DNA of 64,000 nt from Patiria pectinifera (lineage: Eukaryota > Echinodermata > Asteroidea > Valvatida > Asterinidae): assembly GCA_029964075.1 (NCBI GenBank), contig CM057148.1, positions 30,249,916 through 30,313,915 of the forward strand, written 5' to 3'. Positions within the stretch are counted from its first letter, which is position 1. Every line of letters starts with the position of its first letter. The notes under the pieces were generated by a model. It saw only the letters and a program-made list of their open reading frames with translations. It did not search any database and had not been told where the DNA came from. The translations under genes and the position numbers were made by a program. Of the stretch, positions 7,611-20,687 are shown piece after piece.

Positions 7611-7883
7611 TTATCCTGTGAGATATGGCTCTATCAATCTGGGATGCTCTGCCTTTGGTTTCTTGGCTGCAGTGGGCAAGTCTCTGGAACGTAGCGATAT
7701 AGCGGATGATATATAGTCATCCGAGCTGAGTTTGTGAAAATCCGGCACTTTGGGGCCGACTTGGATCACTGGAGTCTTATGAGTGGTTTGTTTCACGGCC
7801 TCCACCAACGACTTACAGAGGTTGTCAGTTTCTTGTCGGCGAATAATCTCGAGTTCCTGTATGATGAGTAAGGTCTGGTGCAC
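7611..7883 (-). pseudogene. Putative retrotransposon gag N-terminal fragment
   Basis: This 90-residue frame begins MHQTLLIIQELEIIRRQETD and contains VKQTTHKTPVIQVGPKVPDF. It lies immediately downstream, on the minus strand, of a probable long terminal repeat, where gag is expected. The helical start followed by a Pro/Val-rich segment is gag-like, but no zinc knuckle or protease follows and I cannot assign a family. The right-hand allelic copy begins inside this gene (28411) and is also out of frame. Confidence 0.35.
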
Positions 7884-7929
7884 TAAATCCTTGTTGCTGA
7901 GTTATACAATCGATGGAACGCTGCGATCC

Positions 7930-8811
7930 CACCTTGCGAATATACAATTTAAGTCTCCACATATATAACATTCTTGGTAGCTTGTCACTCTAAAAGTAAG
8001 TTAGTTATTCTAGAACTAGCTTTATAATTCACGCAAGCCGTACACATCACGTAACGCACATTGGCGGGTTCTTAGGAACTTGTATTCATGTTTAATCAAT
8101 TGTAGGTCTTGTTTCCGTAATTTTAAGTGTCATTGTTTTGACAGTGTTTTCTAAAATATCTAGTGTTTTTTTTTTACATTTAAGACTAATGTTTAATTCA
8201 AATTTGTATTTGTAATATTTTAGCTACTGTTCAAATTTGTAATGCGCATTTGAACATTTTATGGTATATGCGCATAATAATTACAATTTTATATTATTAT
8301 TATTAATGTAACTAAATGGCCCCTTAAAGACCTGGGCGTGTTGTGATCACGCTAGAGCTCCTACTCCTCACGAGGGACGTAGCATCGCTGCCGCTCTCCA
8401 GCCAAATACCACGGACCGGCCGTCTACATGGTCCATGCCCAAGGGACCCCGAATTTAAGCCAAGACCATGATGCAGATCCAAGCCTGAGGCCTACCATGA
8501 CGGGAAACCAAGACCTGTCTCTCCGGTGACCGGATCTGAAGCCAACACACCGCTCTGTCTACGCCCCTCATCACACTTATCTTTAATTATGGATACCGGT
8601 ATCCCCTTAATTAAATTATAATTAATTGTATTGTACTGTGTAATTTAATTGGGTTTTTACCTTTCTTGATTTGAGAGAAGTTAATATTATTTCGTTCTTT
8701 AAAACTTAATCTTCGTCTCAGTCGTCCTTTTTATGGGTTCTGTCTTGTCTGTCTCATTTTACATTATAATTCAACCCAAAAACCACAACAGCAAACATCT
8801 GACTTCGTAAC
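7930..8811 (-). mobile_element. Putative 5' LTR of a Gypsy-like retrotransposon, left copy
   Basis: On the minus strand the segment starts TGTTACGAAGTCAG, a typical LTR beginning, and leads into the gag-like frame at 7883. The inner boundary, near 7930-7960, is uncertain: I see no clean CA end or primer-binding site. The second LTR is not in the window. The central 8330-8580 part is GC-rich. Copy at 28640-29540 on the right. Confidence 0.38.
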
Positions 8812-9539
8812 ATGAGCGATAGGGCATCCTCAATCAGTTGTGACAAATCACACAGAGTGGTAACACGGTCCTGTTTGGTATTAACCGCGTTGACATCGTT
8901 GTATTCCGCCGTAAAACGGCTGAGATAGGCGGATCGATCAGTCGTTTGGTCTTTGTTCCACTAGCCAGGTGACAGAGGAAATTACCAGCGCCGATAAACT
9001 CGATTTAGATACGATTTAACACGGCGTTCAGTCGACGATAGCCAGAAGGACATAGCAGTTCGAGCGGAGAAACTTCAAAATGAAAGTTGCCAAAAAGGAA
9101 GTCACATCTAATCAACAGTTCACATATTATAGTTCGATTATACGATGCTGAATTTGGCATAGCGAGAGTAGATCTCCAAAATTACGAACGATAAATTTCG
9201 GAAAGTCAATGTTCCTCACACTTATCGCCGATTTCGTTTACGTATACAATTTAAATCCAATTTAAATCCAATCGAATCCGTCTTCCATGAGTCAATCCTG
9301 ACGACTACGCCAGTATAACAAGATCTTAAGTGTTATTGAAAAATGCTCAGATAATTGACTAACATGAATTCCAAGATTTGAACGATGAAACAACGATTGG
9401 TTTAGTGACGACAATTAAATGTGATTGGCAATCATCTGGATTATTTCCCAAAATCAATAAAACAGTCCCACAATGCAACACACGTGTACTTGTCAACTCT
9501 ACTTCAATTTTATTTATTTATTTCTTGTTATTTTAACAG

Positions 9540-9735
9540 GGTAGCCCCATTAGCTGTCAATGAACTGTTCTCCCTGGGGGCCCTGGATGATCAATCGTGG
9601 ATCTCCTATTGCGCCTCTTTTGTTTGTACTTTAAGTTTTTAGGAAGACCTCCCATATGTTTTGTACACGATCGTCAATCACGGAACTTCGGGAATTGTGG
9701 ATTATGTTGGTCAACGTCCCCTACTAAACCCTTAA
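9540..9735 (+). repeat. Dispersed GTCCACGATTG-family repeat
   Basis: Words such as GATCAATCGTGGATC, TTTTGTTTGTACT, AGGAAGACCTCC, ATATGTTTTGTACACGAT and CGGAACTTCGGGAATTGTGG match, in inverted order, the repeats at 15330-15510 and 22970-23110. Its allelic partner is at 30290-30485. Confidence 0.6.
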
Positions 9736-10825
9736 GGGGCCGGGGGCGGAATCCGCTCCCTCAACTTTTTCCGCGATAGCTTAAAAAAAAAAATAAAACC
9801 AATCGAATCCGTCTTCCATGAGTCGTCGAGCCATGAGTTCCTTGAGCCTTGCGCATCTTTTGATACCAAAAACATGAAAATCTGACAACGTGTTGCCGCA
9901 CAGCGAAAAATGTTCTGGCGCTACGCGCCTTCAAAACTGAATTTTCCCGTAAACGTAGTGTTCACAGAGCAGAATTACCATTCATGCATATGAATACTAA
10001 ATTATCCATAACTCCAAAACCCTTTGACCTTAAGTCATGAAATTTCGAGGGTATGTTTGTAATAAGTAGTTATATGCATGTACAGAGTTTCAATTTGTTT
10101 GTCACTCGATGACCAAGATTTTATCGGAGGTGGAATCTGCCCCCCCCCCCCCCGGCTGAGAGATGATCAAAATAGCCCAGCCCTTTTAGGATTAATGCAT
10201 AAACAAACCCACAGGCTTGATTTACATACACTATGTGGACAATCTTTGTGGACAATCTTTGTTCTCCTGTAGATATGAAATGCACTGGAACAATGTTTTG
10301 AAAGTTAACTGTTGACCTTGATTCTTTTCATGTTCTACTTCATTTTGCGAAATAAAACCATAACCGCTAAATGTCACTTCAGATATGGACTGCACTTGTG
10401 TGAACATATGCAAGTCCACGCAGTGTCTCGAAACCCTACGTTGCGTGAACGTCTTTTTGTTTACAAGTCCGCATAGTGAATGCAATGAGTACTCAGCCTT
10501 ACACACAAATACTTGGGGGAAGACCTTTTTCCCCTTTCCCCCCCCCCTTTGTTTCTATTGCATTCTCAAACTCCACGGCGTTTCCCTTAAGTGGTAAAGG
10601 GTGAGTAAAAAAAAAAGCGGAACACAAACCCCCAAAAATTTATGTCATATTAAAAAAAAAAAATTTGGCACCAAACATAATAATGACTGGAAAGCCAACT
10701 TAGTAAGCTGCTTTAAGATTAAAAAAATACTGAAATTACTCAATCTGTTCAAAGAATATCACCATCTAAACACAATGAACTTTTAGCTCTTTCGTAAAAA
10801 AAAAATGCGATTTCAAGAATTGTCG

Positions 10826-10833
10826 TCACAATT
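10826..10833. other. Empty target site of the hAT-like insertion
   Basis: TCACAATT occurs once here, in GTCGTCACAATTGTCTTC. In the right copy the same eight bases flank a 1.46-kb element on both sides, the left one with one extra C. This allele therefore shows the site before insertion. Confidence 0.88.
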
Positions 10834-12283
10834 GTCTTCAAACATCACCAGCGATAAAACTCAGCTTAAAAGTTAACAATATTAAACAAGTCTTTTTAAA
10901 TACCCAATTTGCATGAAATATTTCCATTGACCAGCCATTCTGAAACGATTGAATAAAATGGCGTCTCCTCTTGAACAGGCTTTACTAGGCTTGGCTAGTC
11001 TGGCTTGGAGAAAGGCTTCAAATTTGCTGGGGTAGGAGCTTCCTGTGTCCTTTTGTAAAATTGCCAACAAAATAAGGTTAAAAGAGAGGGACACAGGACG
11101 CTGACGTTACCCTCAAATCCACAACGAATGTCATGTTGATAGAGCATATAAGAAAAAAATAGACGTGAAACTTGGATATACACATTTCTATCAAGTAAAC
11201 GCCAACTAGTTGTAGATGGTGATGGTTCCATCCAATTTTGTTTTTGTTTTTAGTAACGTCGCACAAAACGCAGCCATTGCGTACACCACCCATAAAACTC
11301 AACAAAGGCAATACATTTGCACCCCCTACCCTTGCTTTTCATATTAAATTTGGGGCGTAACATTTTTGACCACCTTTTTGGGAATAGACCAAAAAAACAA
11401 AACCAAAAAACCCAAATTGTTCTGAATCCGGCTTTGATGGCTCCCCAATCGTCATCATCATCATCATCATCATCATCTGTGGGTTTTTTTTTACAAACAT
11501 CTATGCCCTTGGTTAACAAAATGTACCTTTCTCATTGCTGTCAAGTGTTATACATAGACAAAATGCAATAATAATACTCAGGAAAAAAAATGTTTGGAGT
11601 GTTACCTGTAAACGTTGAAACCACCAAAATCCAAGCGATTGCTCCAGCCATCCTGCCTGATGCGATGAGCGTGAACTTCTGTCGATCGTATATCAAAACA
11701 AACCAACTCGAGTACTGAACTGTACTCTAATCTATCGGGCTCGCCTAGGAAGTGCGCATCACGTACAAGCTGACGCCAAGGCCAGCCAATCAAAATGAAC
11801 CGTAATCATGGGGGATTGATCAATACAAGTACGGAGTTTGGGCGGCATTAGCAATATGCGCCCCCCTTCTCTGTTGATAGCAACTTGGTTTGCTCCCCAT
11901 TCACATTGACGCCAAATTTGTAACCTGCGGAGTCGTAAATATTCACGAATCAATCAGATATTGTGGAGCACAGTATATACGAGATGTTACATTTTGGCAT
12001 AAAAAAATTAATCTGTTTTTGTGATCAGGCACAGACATATGAGATAGTATAGTTTTCCCACAACTGTATATTTTCTGCTGCCTTCTGTTTGGTCGCACCA
12101 CTTCATCATCCGATGCTAGTTGGCGCTTCATACGACATAAATATCCTACGTCCTCTCCGGTGGTGTGCCCATTCACAGTTTTTGAGCAACTACAGCAACT
12201 ATGGTTGGCTTTCCGATATAGCCGAATGTTTGGTATAACGGTGCTCGGTAAAGCGACGTTCCACTGTATATCGTAAACCATTA

Positions 12284-12586
12284 AAAGGGTAAAGAAAGGT
12301 AAAGGGGACAAACCTGTGTTAAGGGAGTGCCTATCTCTCTTTCGTTAGCGATTGGGCCAGACTCTTAAGCTGCTATGGGGGGGGGCGCCACACCTCCTCC
12401 ACAGCGAGTATGTTACCTTCCGATCATTGACTAAGGCCGGTAACCATTTAACGCCTGGGTTGAGAGGAGTAATTGAGGTAAAACGCCTAACGCAAGGGCA
12501 CAACCTATGGCCCCGGTGGGGCTCAAACTCAAACCAAACGATCACGAATCCTGTGCTCTACCGCTAGACCACACGTGCCCATATGC
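12284..12586 (-). mobile_element. tRNA-derived SINE, left copy
   Basis: On the minus strand an A-box-like TGGTCTAGCGGTAGAGC (12570-12554) is followed by a decayed B-box GGTTTGAGTTTGAGCCC (12535-12519). A body of about 200 bases comes next, with GTTACCGGCCTTAGTCAATG-type sequence typical of marine-invertebrate SINEs, ending in GGTAAAG repeats. The B-box differs from the consensus and the cloverleaf is imperfect, so it is not a functional tRNA gene. Matching copy at 34524-34824. Confidence 0.65.
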
Positions 12587-12861
12587 CAAATACAGGCATG
12601 CAACTTTTCCTCGGATCAGCTGATTTCCTCTTTTTTGACTTCCCATGTGTGCCATTGAAAATAGAAAAACACTGTACAAAGTCTTGGAAAGATTTGAATT
12701 TCCTCTTTTTTTGTGAATTCCCAGTTGCATGCCTGCAAATAGGCAAAGTTACGTGAACACGGGTTTTCTTTTTGCCTTGCGACGCCGCTACAATATCAGC
12801 TTCTTTGCCTGGTCATATTGCCCAAAGAACTTGTCCTATAAAAAAATGTGAAGGTATCTAT

Positions 12862-13000
12862 TATAAGTTATCCCGCGAGCGCGAGTGGAACACGGAATAA
12901 TGTAGTGCGTCTGTGTCCCACATACCACTCGGCCTTCGGCCTCGTGGTATGTGGGACACAGATGCACTACATTTTCCGTGTCGCGCGAGCGTGATAACGA
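12862..13000. mobile_element. Foldback element, GGCCTTCGGCC loop, left copy
   Basis: Arms of about 50 bp containing ACACGGA, ATGTAGTGC and CTGTGTCCCACATACCAC pair with GTGGTATGTGGGACACAG, GCACTACAT and TCCGTGT around a GGCCTTCGGCC centre. This has the shape of a palindromic MITE. It adjoins a CpG-rich stretch (13000-13380). The right copy (35100-35240) carries a small duplication, CCCATCCC, in one arm. Confidence 0.75.
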
Positions 13001-14762
13001 ATTTATCTTCTAGCAAACTTGACGCGCTGTACAGTTTCTTTAGTTTAGCGTATGCAGCTGGAATGTCGCTCGCATCTTGGGACAGCGGAATACGCGGAGT
13101 GCGGTATGGACCGAGGCTGTGTTACATGGTTATATGTAGCCCGGCTTGTTGCCATGGATCGACCAATCAGGATCGAGGATTCAAGTTTACTTGATTTGAG
13201 GATTGAAGGTTACGCGGCATTCATCAATCGAACCATTGCACGGCCTACGTCATAACCGTGTATTCCTGGTTCCATTCACCGTGCATTTTCGTCCTATCCC
13301 TTGTGATCAAGTACACGCCGCGCGCACGTTAAGACGCGCAGCGGCCCGGCGCTATCTTTGCGCTATTTAGACCATATCAGGCGTTTTAGTAGTACAAACT
13401 TGCCTTTGAAGTGGATGCAGCTGCCTTGATGAGGGTTTTTTTTTTTTTGGTTTTCTTTGCATTATTGTATTACTAACAATTGTAACGTCTCTCTTTGGTT
13501 AGAGACATTATCAATAAAGAGTCAGATACATGTATCTTACACACACACACACACACACCGACACACACATACTTTATTCGGGAATATTTACATCTCAGCT
13601 CAATAGAGGGCGCACTATATACAATGTTTAGTTTGGGCGTGCATGATTATCTGTGTACAGACATGGGTCTATGGCAAGTGAGCGGCCGGCTACATGTCAG
13701 GAACTCTGTCGGGGTCAGAGCCCAGATCATCAATTTAATGCATCATACGTGCGGGAGCTCTGAATAGGTCGGAACTCGGCTCCATAATGACCAGAACTGC
13801 CATTACTACGCACTTTATATAGACTTTTGGGTGCGCGTCTTAGCCAATGGGAGCATTGGATTCTGGAAGTCATGAATAATGCAAACGTGTAAAAAGACAT
13901 GGGGAAAGTTCTCGATGGGAGATTTGTACACGGCTGACTTAAGACATTATACTGGAAGAAAGTCCGAGAGCAGTGGTTTGTGGACGAAGTAGGATCACTC
14001 GTGGGTGCGTTACGGGGAACTGATCTTCAAGGAAAAGGGAAAGGGAATAACTTTCTCGGTACATAGGGTTGTGTAGAAGACTTAGTCTCTAGACTAAGTA
14101 GGAATCTACACACTAATGCTATGGAGTAAAAGTATGAGATGAAGGACGTAACCTGACCTCTAGCTACCGTAGGTCGCGGCCAATGGTTTAGTGGGACACA
14201 CTCGCTGGGGTGTACGGGGTCAATGAGGGGTGAATACACGGGTAGGTTTTAGCGAGCCACATTCGCTAAATACTCGGGGTCAATGTGGGTCGGATGCAGG
14301 GGTAAGGTGTGTGAATTCGCATCGACCCCTGGGAAAGGTGGAGGGAAAATGGCTAAGTCCCAAGTACATGTCCCATGGCGGTACATGTTCAATAGCTGTG
14401 AGTGCTACATGCATTGCGGGCTATACAATAGCGTACTGTACAGTGTGCTGCACACTTGTGCGTGTGTCTGAGACTTCGTGGTAAAGCTTCGCGCTGTGTG
14501 AGGGCACACGGGATCGCTGCAAGCATTATGCTGTGCATGGATTGGAATGGATTGGTTGGGAAAGAAGTAAACTACACAATTTGCGGGAACGCAACACAAT
14601 GTTAATTTCAAACCTTCGTTAGCCTTGAACAAGCTGGAAAAAAAAGTAGTGGATATGATACCATTTTGTGAGTTTTGTGTGTTCTTAAAAATTTATCCTC
14701 CAATCGAATGACAAAGATCTATACTTGGATGTTATATAAAACAAATAATGAATGTTTTGCAT

Positions 14763-14880
14763 TCGTGCAATGGTGAGAATATTTTCATGAGTTGAAAGAT
14801 TGAATGTACTCGGCTTCGCCTCGTTGAATGGAGCATCCAATCGTTTAACTCAACAAAATATTCTCACTTTTGCACTCATA
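14763..14880. mobile_element. Foldback element, CGGCTTCGCCTCG centre, left copy
   Basis: GTGCAATGGTGAGAATATTTT with GAGTTGAAAGATTGAATG pairs, imperfectly, with CAATCGTTTAACTC and AAAATATTCTCACTTTTGCAC across the GC-rich centre. It is a short palindromic element. Right copy at 37307-37425. Confidence 0.7.
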
Positions 14881-15329
14881 GACATTCAATTTTTGTATAC
14901 TTGTTCCCCTGGATTTATATACGTCCGTTTTCTCCTATGCAAAACAATATGCCACGAAGCAGAATAACTGGTGAGCGCGTTGTGCCGTTGGTAACCTCTC
15001 ACCAGAGTACCCTACTTGCATTGTGTTGTACACAGCACATCATTTTATACACAACACAACATTTTGTACGAACCACAGGAAGGTCAGTTTACCCTGGTGA
15101 CTTACATAGTTGTTTAACTTGATGTTCTCGGTTTGTGTGGATTCCATGCTTCATGACTGACTGGTGAATGGTTTTAGGTGAGTGTAATACCTGCGACTGT
15201 TTAGGGTACAAGGAAGATAAAAATAAATGTGGCCTTGTTACCAGTAAATTGTGTGTCTTGGCTCCCCTCGCCCCAGTTCTGGTACGCAATTTAGTGCACC
15301 AATGTATATAAAGTTTGTTTCTGCCTTCA

Positions 15330-15515
15330 ATACAGGACGTTAAACAGTATAGGACAATAGGGTCCGCAATTCCCGAAGGTCCACAGTATTGACAATCGTG
15401 TACACAATATGTTGGAGGTCCGACTTCCTAAAAAGTTAGAGTACAAACAAACGAGGGACAAATAAGGGGTCCACGATTGCAGGTAGTAAATACACACTTG
15501 TCTGTGTCTATCTAG
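15330..15515 (+). repeat. Dispersed GTCCACGATTG-family repeat
   Basis: GGACAATAGGGTCC, CAATTCCCGAAGGTCC, AAAAAGTTAGAGTACAAAC, GAGGGACAAATAAGG and GGTCCACGATTGCAGG occur in the same order as at 22970-23110. Its allelic copy is at 37870-38060. Confidence 0.65.
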
Positions 15516-16733
15516 GGTACGTACTGACAAGAACCTTGTTTTTTTGTGTGTGCATGCATGCAGCATGAGGAATGTGTGTATGTCGCTGTTAGCCCTACGT
15601 GAAGTAAGCCTAGTGCCCGTCTGTACATGTATCTAGACTGCACAGTACCCGTATACACACGAGGCCGCTCTTGCATGTAGTGAACCTATCCCCTACTCCT
15701 CTCTGAACTCTCTGAACTTTGAAGGTCGTTGTTTTCATTCTTTCTTTACATCTGTTTTTTTTTTTTGCACGTCGCGCCTTTCATATTCAAGTATACAGTG
15801 TTTCAGTGAACGTATTTCTTACGTAAATATCGCATTGAACTCGTGATAAAGCGTGCTCCAACTCCAGCTGCAGACATCTATTATACAGCGTCAAAATCAA
15901 TGTGCTGCCGGGTGTGGAGAAGTCTATATACCCATAGTTTTGGCTTTTCCATTTGTCAAGCCTTGTCGCACTGTTTCTTTCTACCCAGCACGTACAGTTC
16001 GGGTATATGAATTAACCATATAATCAACCAACCAGTCTCGATGATGGTGATGATGTTCAATAAGTGCCTCCCTACTTTGTTATCACTTTTAAGCAGCTTG
16101 TGGAGCCATGAATAGTCTTGTTTGCAAGTAGTTTGTCATGTAGGCCTACATCAACGCATTTGTCGCGATCACTGTTACATTTTTTTATCCGCAGTTTCTC
16201 ATCAAACGTAAAAAAGACGCACGGTACATGTTGTCGTTGTTCAACTCAGTAGCATCACGAGTTAACAAAGTGAGTTCAATTACACGAGAGTTGGATTTTG
16301 ATTGGCCTGGCGTACAGTAAAACAATTTCGAGCCGGCCCCAGAACGGTACAAAGACCTCTTAATTACAAATCTAATCGCAGGTGTTAGTTTACTAATTAA
16401 CCAAACATTGGGCTACACAGCTGCCACGCTTGATGATCACTCACCATCATTTTTAAACCTTCCTTGCCTCTCAAAGACTGCAATTTGAGTAAGACTCGAG
16501 CGTTATTAAACTTTGTCCAGTGTTTACCGTACAAAGGAGGGCGCTGTTAAATGGTGCCTGTGTTCACTTTTCTATTAATTGTCCACGAACACCCTGTTTT
16601 TGTGGGAGTGGCTGTTTATTTTAAAGTCCCGTAGAAAGCGAATTAGCGCCACCTATAGTCTGACATTGACCGTGATGTCGGTTTTTTTCCATGCAGGTGT
16701 TTTAACAGGCCAACATTTACGTTGTGACTCAAT

Positions 16734-17387
16734 ATGGATAACGCATTGATTCTGGGATTGGCGGTGCTTCTGTCCTCCTCTTCAACTGCAATGGATGCTT
16801 CGGTGAATGATCCACCAATAGCAATTACAACCCGCTTCGTCCGTCCAATCGCCAACTAGGGCGAAGAGCTCACCTTCTCCAGTACCTTCGACATCACCAA
16901 GGGTAAGGAAAGATGCAAACCCAAAGGCCTACAGTTCGTTCAGAGGGACATGTTAGAGTTCGACGTACCCGATGTAGTCATGGCCGAGTTTGAGAAAGTG
17001 ATTGTGGACGATTACCGCTTACATGTCGCTCTAGACACCAGCAAAGATACCTGGGTCTATAACCTGACCATTGATTGCGTAACTCGGCTTAACACAACTT
17101 TTGCCGTAGCTATTGCTGGTATGTGGGACTGTCCGGGATTGCAGCAGAAATCGTGTATGGGGTTACCGATCAAAGTCAAGTTCTCTGCCACTGATCCCTT
17201 TCCGATCTGCCCCAGTAACCAGACCCCGGGCAACAGCGTCTCCTCTAAGCGCTTCGAGCTTAAATCACGGCCTTCACATCCCTTTTCAGATTTGGTCAAA
17301 GGATTCCAATCTTACAGCCGCGGTAATGGAGTGGATGAGGTGAAGAACCTTTGCGATATCAATCCGCCGAACAACATTTGGTCCTGA
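16734..17387 (+). pseudogene. Small secreted protein, family unknown; left allele with one nonsense codon
   Basis: The frame runs 217 codons from ATG 16734 (MDNALILGLAVLLSSSSTAM, a clear signal peptide) to TGA 17387. It is preceded by a good acceptor, TTTTTTCCATGCAG, ending at 16696, so an upstream non-coding exon is likely. The mature part has Cys residues in KERCKPK, NLTIDCVT, GMWDC, KSCMG, FPICPS and NLCDI, and N-glycosylation sites NLT and NTT. The central DTWVYNLTI region looks vaguely like an Ig strand pattern, but I do not assign a family. In this copy codon 42 is TAG (IAN*GEE at about 16857); the right copy has GAG there. The rest is open. Otherwise the alleles are nearly identical, so the stop may be an error or a true null allele. 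Confidence 0.6.
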
Positions 17388-20300
17388 TCTTTCAACTTAC
17401 AGCAAATAATAATAACCATTCGTCTCAATGCTGCTTGAGCATCATCGGTGTAGTTACTCACCTTTATAGAAGATATAAGTTGAAAATGTGACTTGCACTG
17501 TCTTGTAAAATTGGGACAGGGGCGTGCACAGCTCGCTTTATTAGGCCTAATTGTGCGAAATTGTTAATGCTGTGACAAATTACGAACTACACGTTTTATG
17601 TTAAGTCTGTGTCTTTAGTCACCTACTGAAGTCTGATTGGCGCTTTTCCTACAAACTTAAAATAAATAGACAGTTATTTGTTTGGGTAACTTCTAAGTAC
17701 TGGACCTTCTATTATGTACAGTTAATACGAATAGCTTTATAGGAAAATGACAGGTGTGGTGCCGATGGAAAGAAACATTTGAAAAGTTATGATCCACTTC
17801 AGTCAGAGAACACGTTTAATTGTGTTTGTCCCGCAAAGGAAATTAAATAAATTGTGTTAGTAATGTATAAAACACCAAACGTTACCAAAGTAGTATTTGT
17901 AAGTAGTTGCTTAATACTTTCAAGATGGCGGGGGGTACCATTTTGTAATAGCTCTGGAACGTTTTTTGCCTAATTAGCATGACATTTTGAGATTTTTCAC
18001 TACTTGCATCACGGTCGATATTGTACCAAAACAATTATTTGGCACCTTGATAGTTGCTATAGCAAAGTATTTAAAACCTTGGTAATCATACTTGTTTTTG
18101 TTTTTTAATAAATATAAAATGTTATAGAAATACATGCATTTATGCAAATTCCCTATTTCCACAAAGAAATTAAGTCATCACTTTAGTCTAAAATCCATGG
18201 TCGTGTGAACACCTAAAATGCATGCCGGAAATCCACTTTGGCCGCCATTATCGTGAACATCCACCTTTGAAGGTGTGATTTCTGGAAGTTGAAAATCGTG
18301 GAGAAGCCATACAATATCAGAAGACAGCGAGGTTTGGCTTCCCTGCTAAAAAAATGCATCACGGTGGTACTCTACCAATGTGACATGTAAGTTAACTCTC
18401 AAAAATAGAATGTGACATTGATGCATTGGCATTAGGGGCGGCAGAACGCTTTTCAAACTGGGGGCAACACTAACAGGGGGCACTTTTTCAGAAAAGGGGG
18501 CACCTTCCGTCGGTGTGAAAGTGGAGGAAAAGAATATGGTCCCGTTCATTTTGCTATAAACCTATATGACGAGAACAAATTAGTAAGAGTGGGTCCACGT
18601 AAATATTTCATATAAGATTCCTCGGAAAATGATTTTTTCCCTTCAGTTTGATGTAAAAAAAAAACACAAAAGACTTTCATGAATCTCGTACCCTTTTCAA
18701 ATCATAACAGTCATGTGGTTGCGAAGGCGGATTTCTAAAGGTCAAGTAATTTTTTATTTTGAATGAAACAGCATGCAGACAGACATGTTGAGGTTCGCGG
18801 GCGAAATCTTTGAAAATCAATTTCTCCCGTTTCGAAGACCGTATCTTCATGCAACTTTCACAAGTTGTTTCCCTGATAATGATCCAACTATTTGCTAAAA
18901 ATCGTTATGATATGTTTAGTACTTTTCGTTGAAATTGGATAAAAATAGCCCTGGTTACGTGAATTTTTAAAAGTTGTAACATCTGTCAATCTTTTGATGT
19001 CTCACGAAAATTAATAAGGTTCATATCAATTGTGGTGTGCAGTGAACTTTTGCAGTATCGCCTCCTTCAGGAGTTGTTATTTAATAAACATCACCCTTTT
19101 GCCGGCTTCCATTGGTCGATACAGAGACCCACGCGAAGTCACGCCGAGTCACGCTAATGATTATGATAATATGCGCTTCGTCATAGTCCTAAAATCGGCC
19201 AACCTGAAAACCATGCAGGTGAATGTTGAGGGGCAGTTTTCCATTACATTTGCATTGTATTTGTAGCGCGATGATATGCTTTCATATGTGTGCGTTTGAG
19301 GGGCAGTTTTGTTTTCATTTATAACCGCAAGAGGGGCATTATTTTGGCCTGGGAAAATCTTGGGGGGGGGGGCCTGCCCCCGCCCCCGGTTTCGCCGCCC
19401 GTGCTTTGAATTATGATGTAATAATATAATTGTCATGTTGAAATTGAAAATAAGCAAAAACTAACAAAGCCCAAACACCACTGTGCATGCCATGACGAAC
19501 ACGCAACCACAAATGCAGCAGTTGAGTTTTTCAGCTGAGATTTATTGGCGGCATCCTTTACTTTTCTGATGAGGAACCAGCTAAAACATATTCCGCCATG
19601 TTTCCACCTAAGAAGATCGTCGTCATGATGATGATATGCCAAATGAATAGCCTTTGCAATGAATTACTGCAAGCTGCATCCTGATTAGTTAGTGCTTAAT
19701 TCCATTATTAAATAGGTTACAATTCATACACGCCAGTGCGTTATTTTGAAGCGTTATTACGTGACAGTGCTTTGGAAAAACAGGGGAGGAAGAACATTTT
19801 GGTTAAAAATTAGAATTGGGTCGGTGTTTTGTGACTTCTGTAAATGACTATGTAGGGTCTTTTCCGGGTTTTTTTTAAACACATTTCGTGAGTAGTTTTA
19901 AAAGATATAAAGGGGAATAAAGGGAGTGAATCGTTGATTGCGGGGGACGTATTAAGTCGTGAATCATAAACACGACGGGTGGCGTCAGCCAGAGGTAACT
20001 CTCCGACCCTTAATTTTGCAAAGGAATCAAGGTTAACATTTTCTAGCGGCTTCTTGACGTCTCAAAAACAGTGGACTTTGTAATCACAGCGGTGAAGTTA
20101 TAAAACTCAAGATACAATTTCTTTTTACCAACAAGTTTTGAACAAAGGTTTAAAACAATTTCCAATAGCTTTTCTCAGCAAACGAATTCTCCAAAAACAA
20201 ATTCTAAACAGCTGATAGATTAATCATTGAAATATTGGTTTTTGAAGTGCCTTATGCATATTTATATTTTATGCAAATAGCTATAGCAGATGTAGTTTCC

Positions 20301-20600
20301 CAAACTGATAATCTATGATAGGCATACAGCCGCGGGGTGGCGATATGCTAACATGTGCTTGGCAAACGTGCTACAGTATGATCAGCCGTGACAAATAGAA
20401 GTTTGTTCAGGATTGTTACGACATATGGCATCGGGTTGTTTTTTTTTACTCACCCTGTACATGGGAGAACAAACATTTTGGTCAAATAATATGAATTGTG
20501 TCGGCGCTTGTGCAATATGAAGCATGGTTTTTAATGTTATATTACCGTTGATTGAGAACGAATACAGAACTGAAAATTTGCAGTTTGGAAAGTACAACAA
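17388..20600. other. Non-coding stretch downstream of the secreted-protein gene, left copy
   Basis: AATAAA-type signals occur near 17660 and 17845. A 27-bp left terminal repeat of a DNA element (18585-18611) is present, but its right end was lost here. GAGGGGCAGTTTT repeats and a G10 run lie at 19225-19385. No exon is supported. Confidence 0.55.
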
Positions 20601-20687
20601 AAAGGTTGAGGCAGCCAAGAATTGCCAATTAGATAGAGTGCTTCTCTCCTTCGGTAATCGCTTAAAATAGGAATATGGCAACTAAAT

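Larger units (their letters stand above)
8812..12280. other. Non-coding stretch, left copy
   Basis: Apart from the dispersed repeat at 9540-9735, a C14 run at 10140 and a TCA microsatellite at 11450-11475, I see no gene, exon or RNA here. All open frames are short, lie in low-complexity sequence, or are not preserved in the allelic copy. Confidence 0.6.
13000..16690. other. Non-coding stretch upstream of the secreted-protein gene, left copy
   Basis: It holds a CpG-rich segment (13000-13380), a CA microsatellite (13540-13570), a small perfect palindrome CTTAGTCTCTAGACTAAG (about 14079), a foldback element and one dispersed repeat. I see no exon with splice sites preserved as coding in both copies. 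Confidence 0.55.

Noticed and set aside
11250..11519. Asp-rich protein on the minus strand (and Met/Ser runs in other frames)
   Set aside because: It translates a TCA microsatellite and is not kept in the allelic copy.
12510..12586. A tRNA gene on the minus strand
   Set aside because: The B-box is degenerate, the acceptor stem does not close and a SINE body follows.
17057..17299. 80-residue minus-strand frame kept in both alleles
   Set aside because: It lies antisense within the secreted-protein gene; allelic conservation is expected and it has no features of its own.
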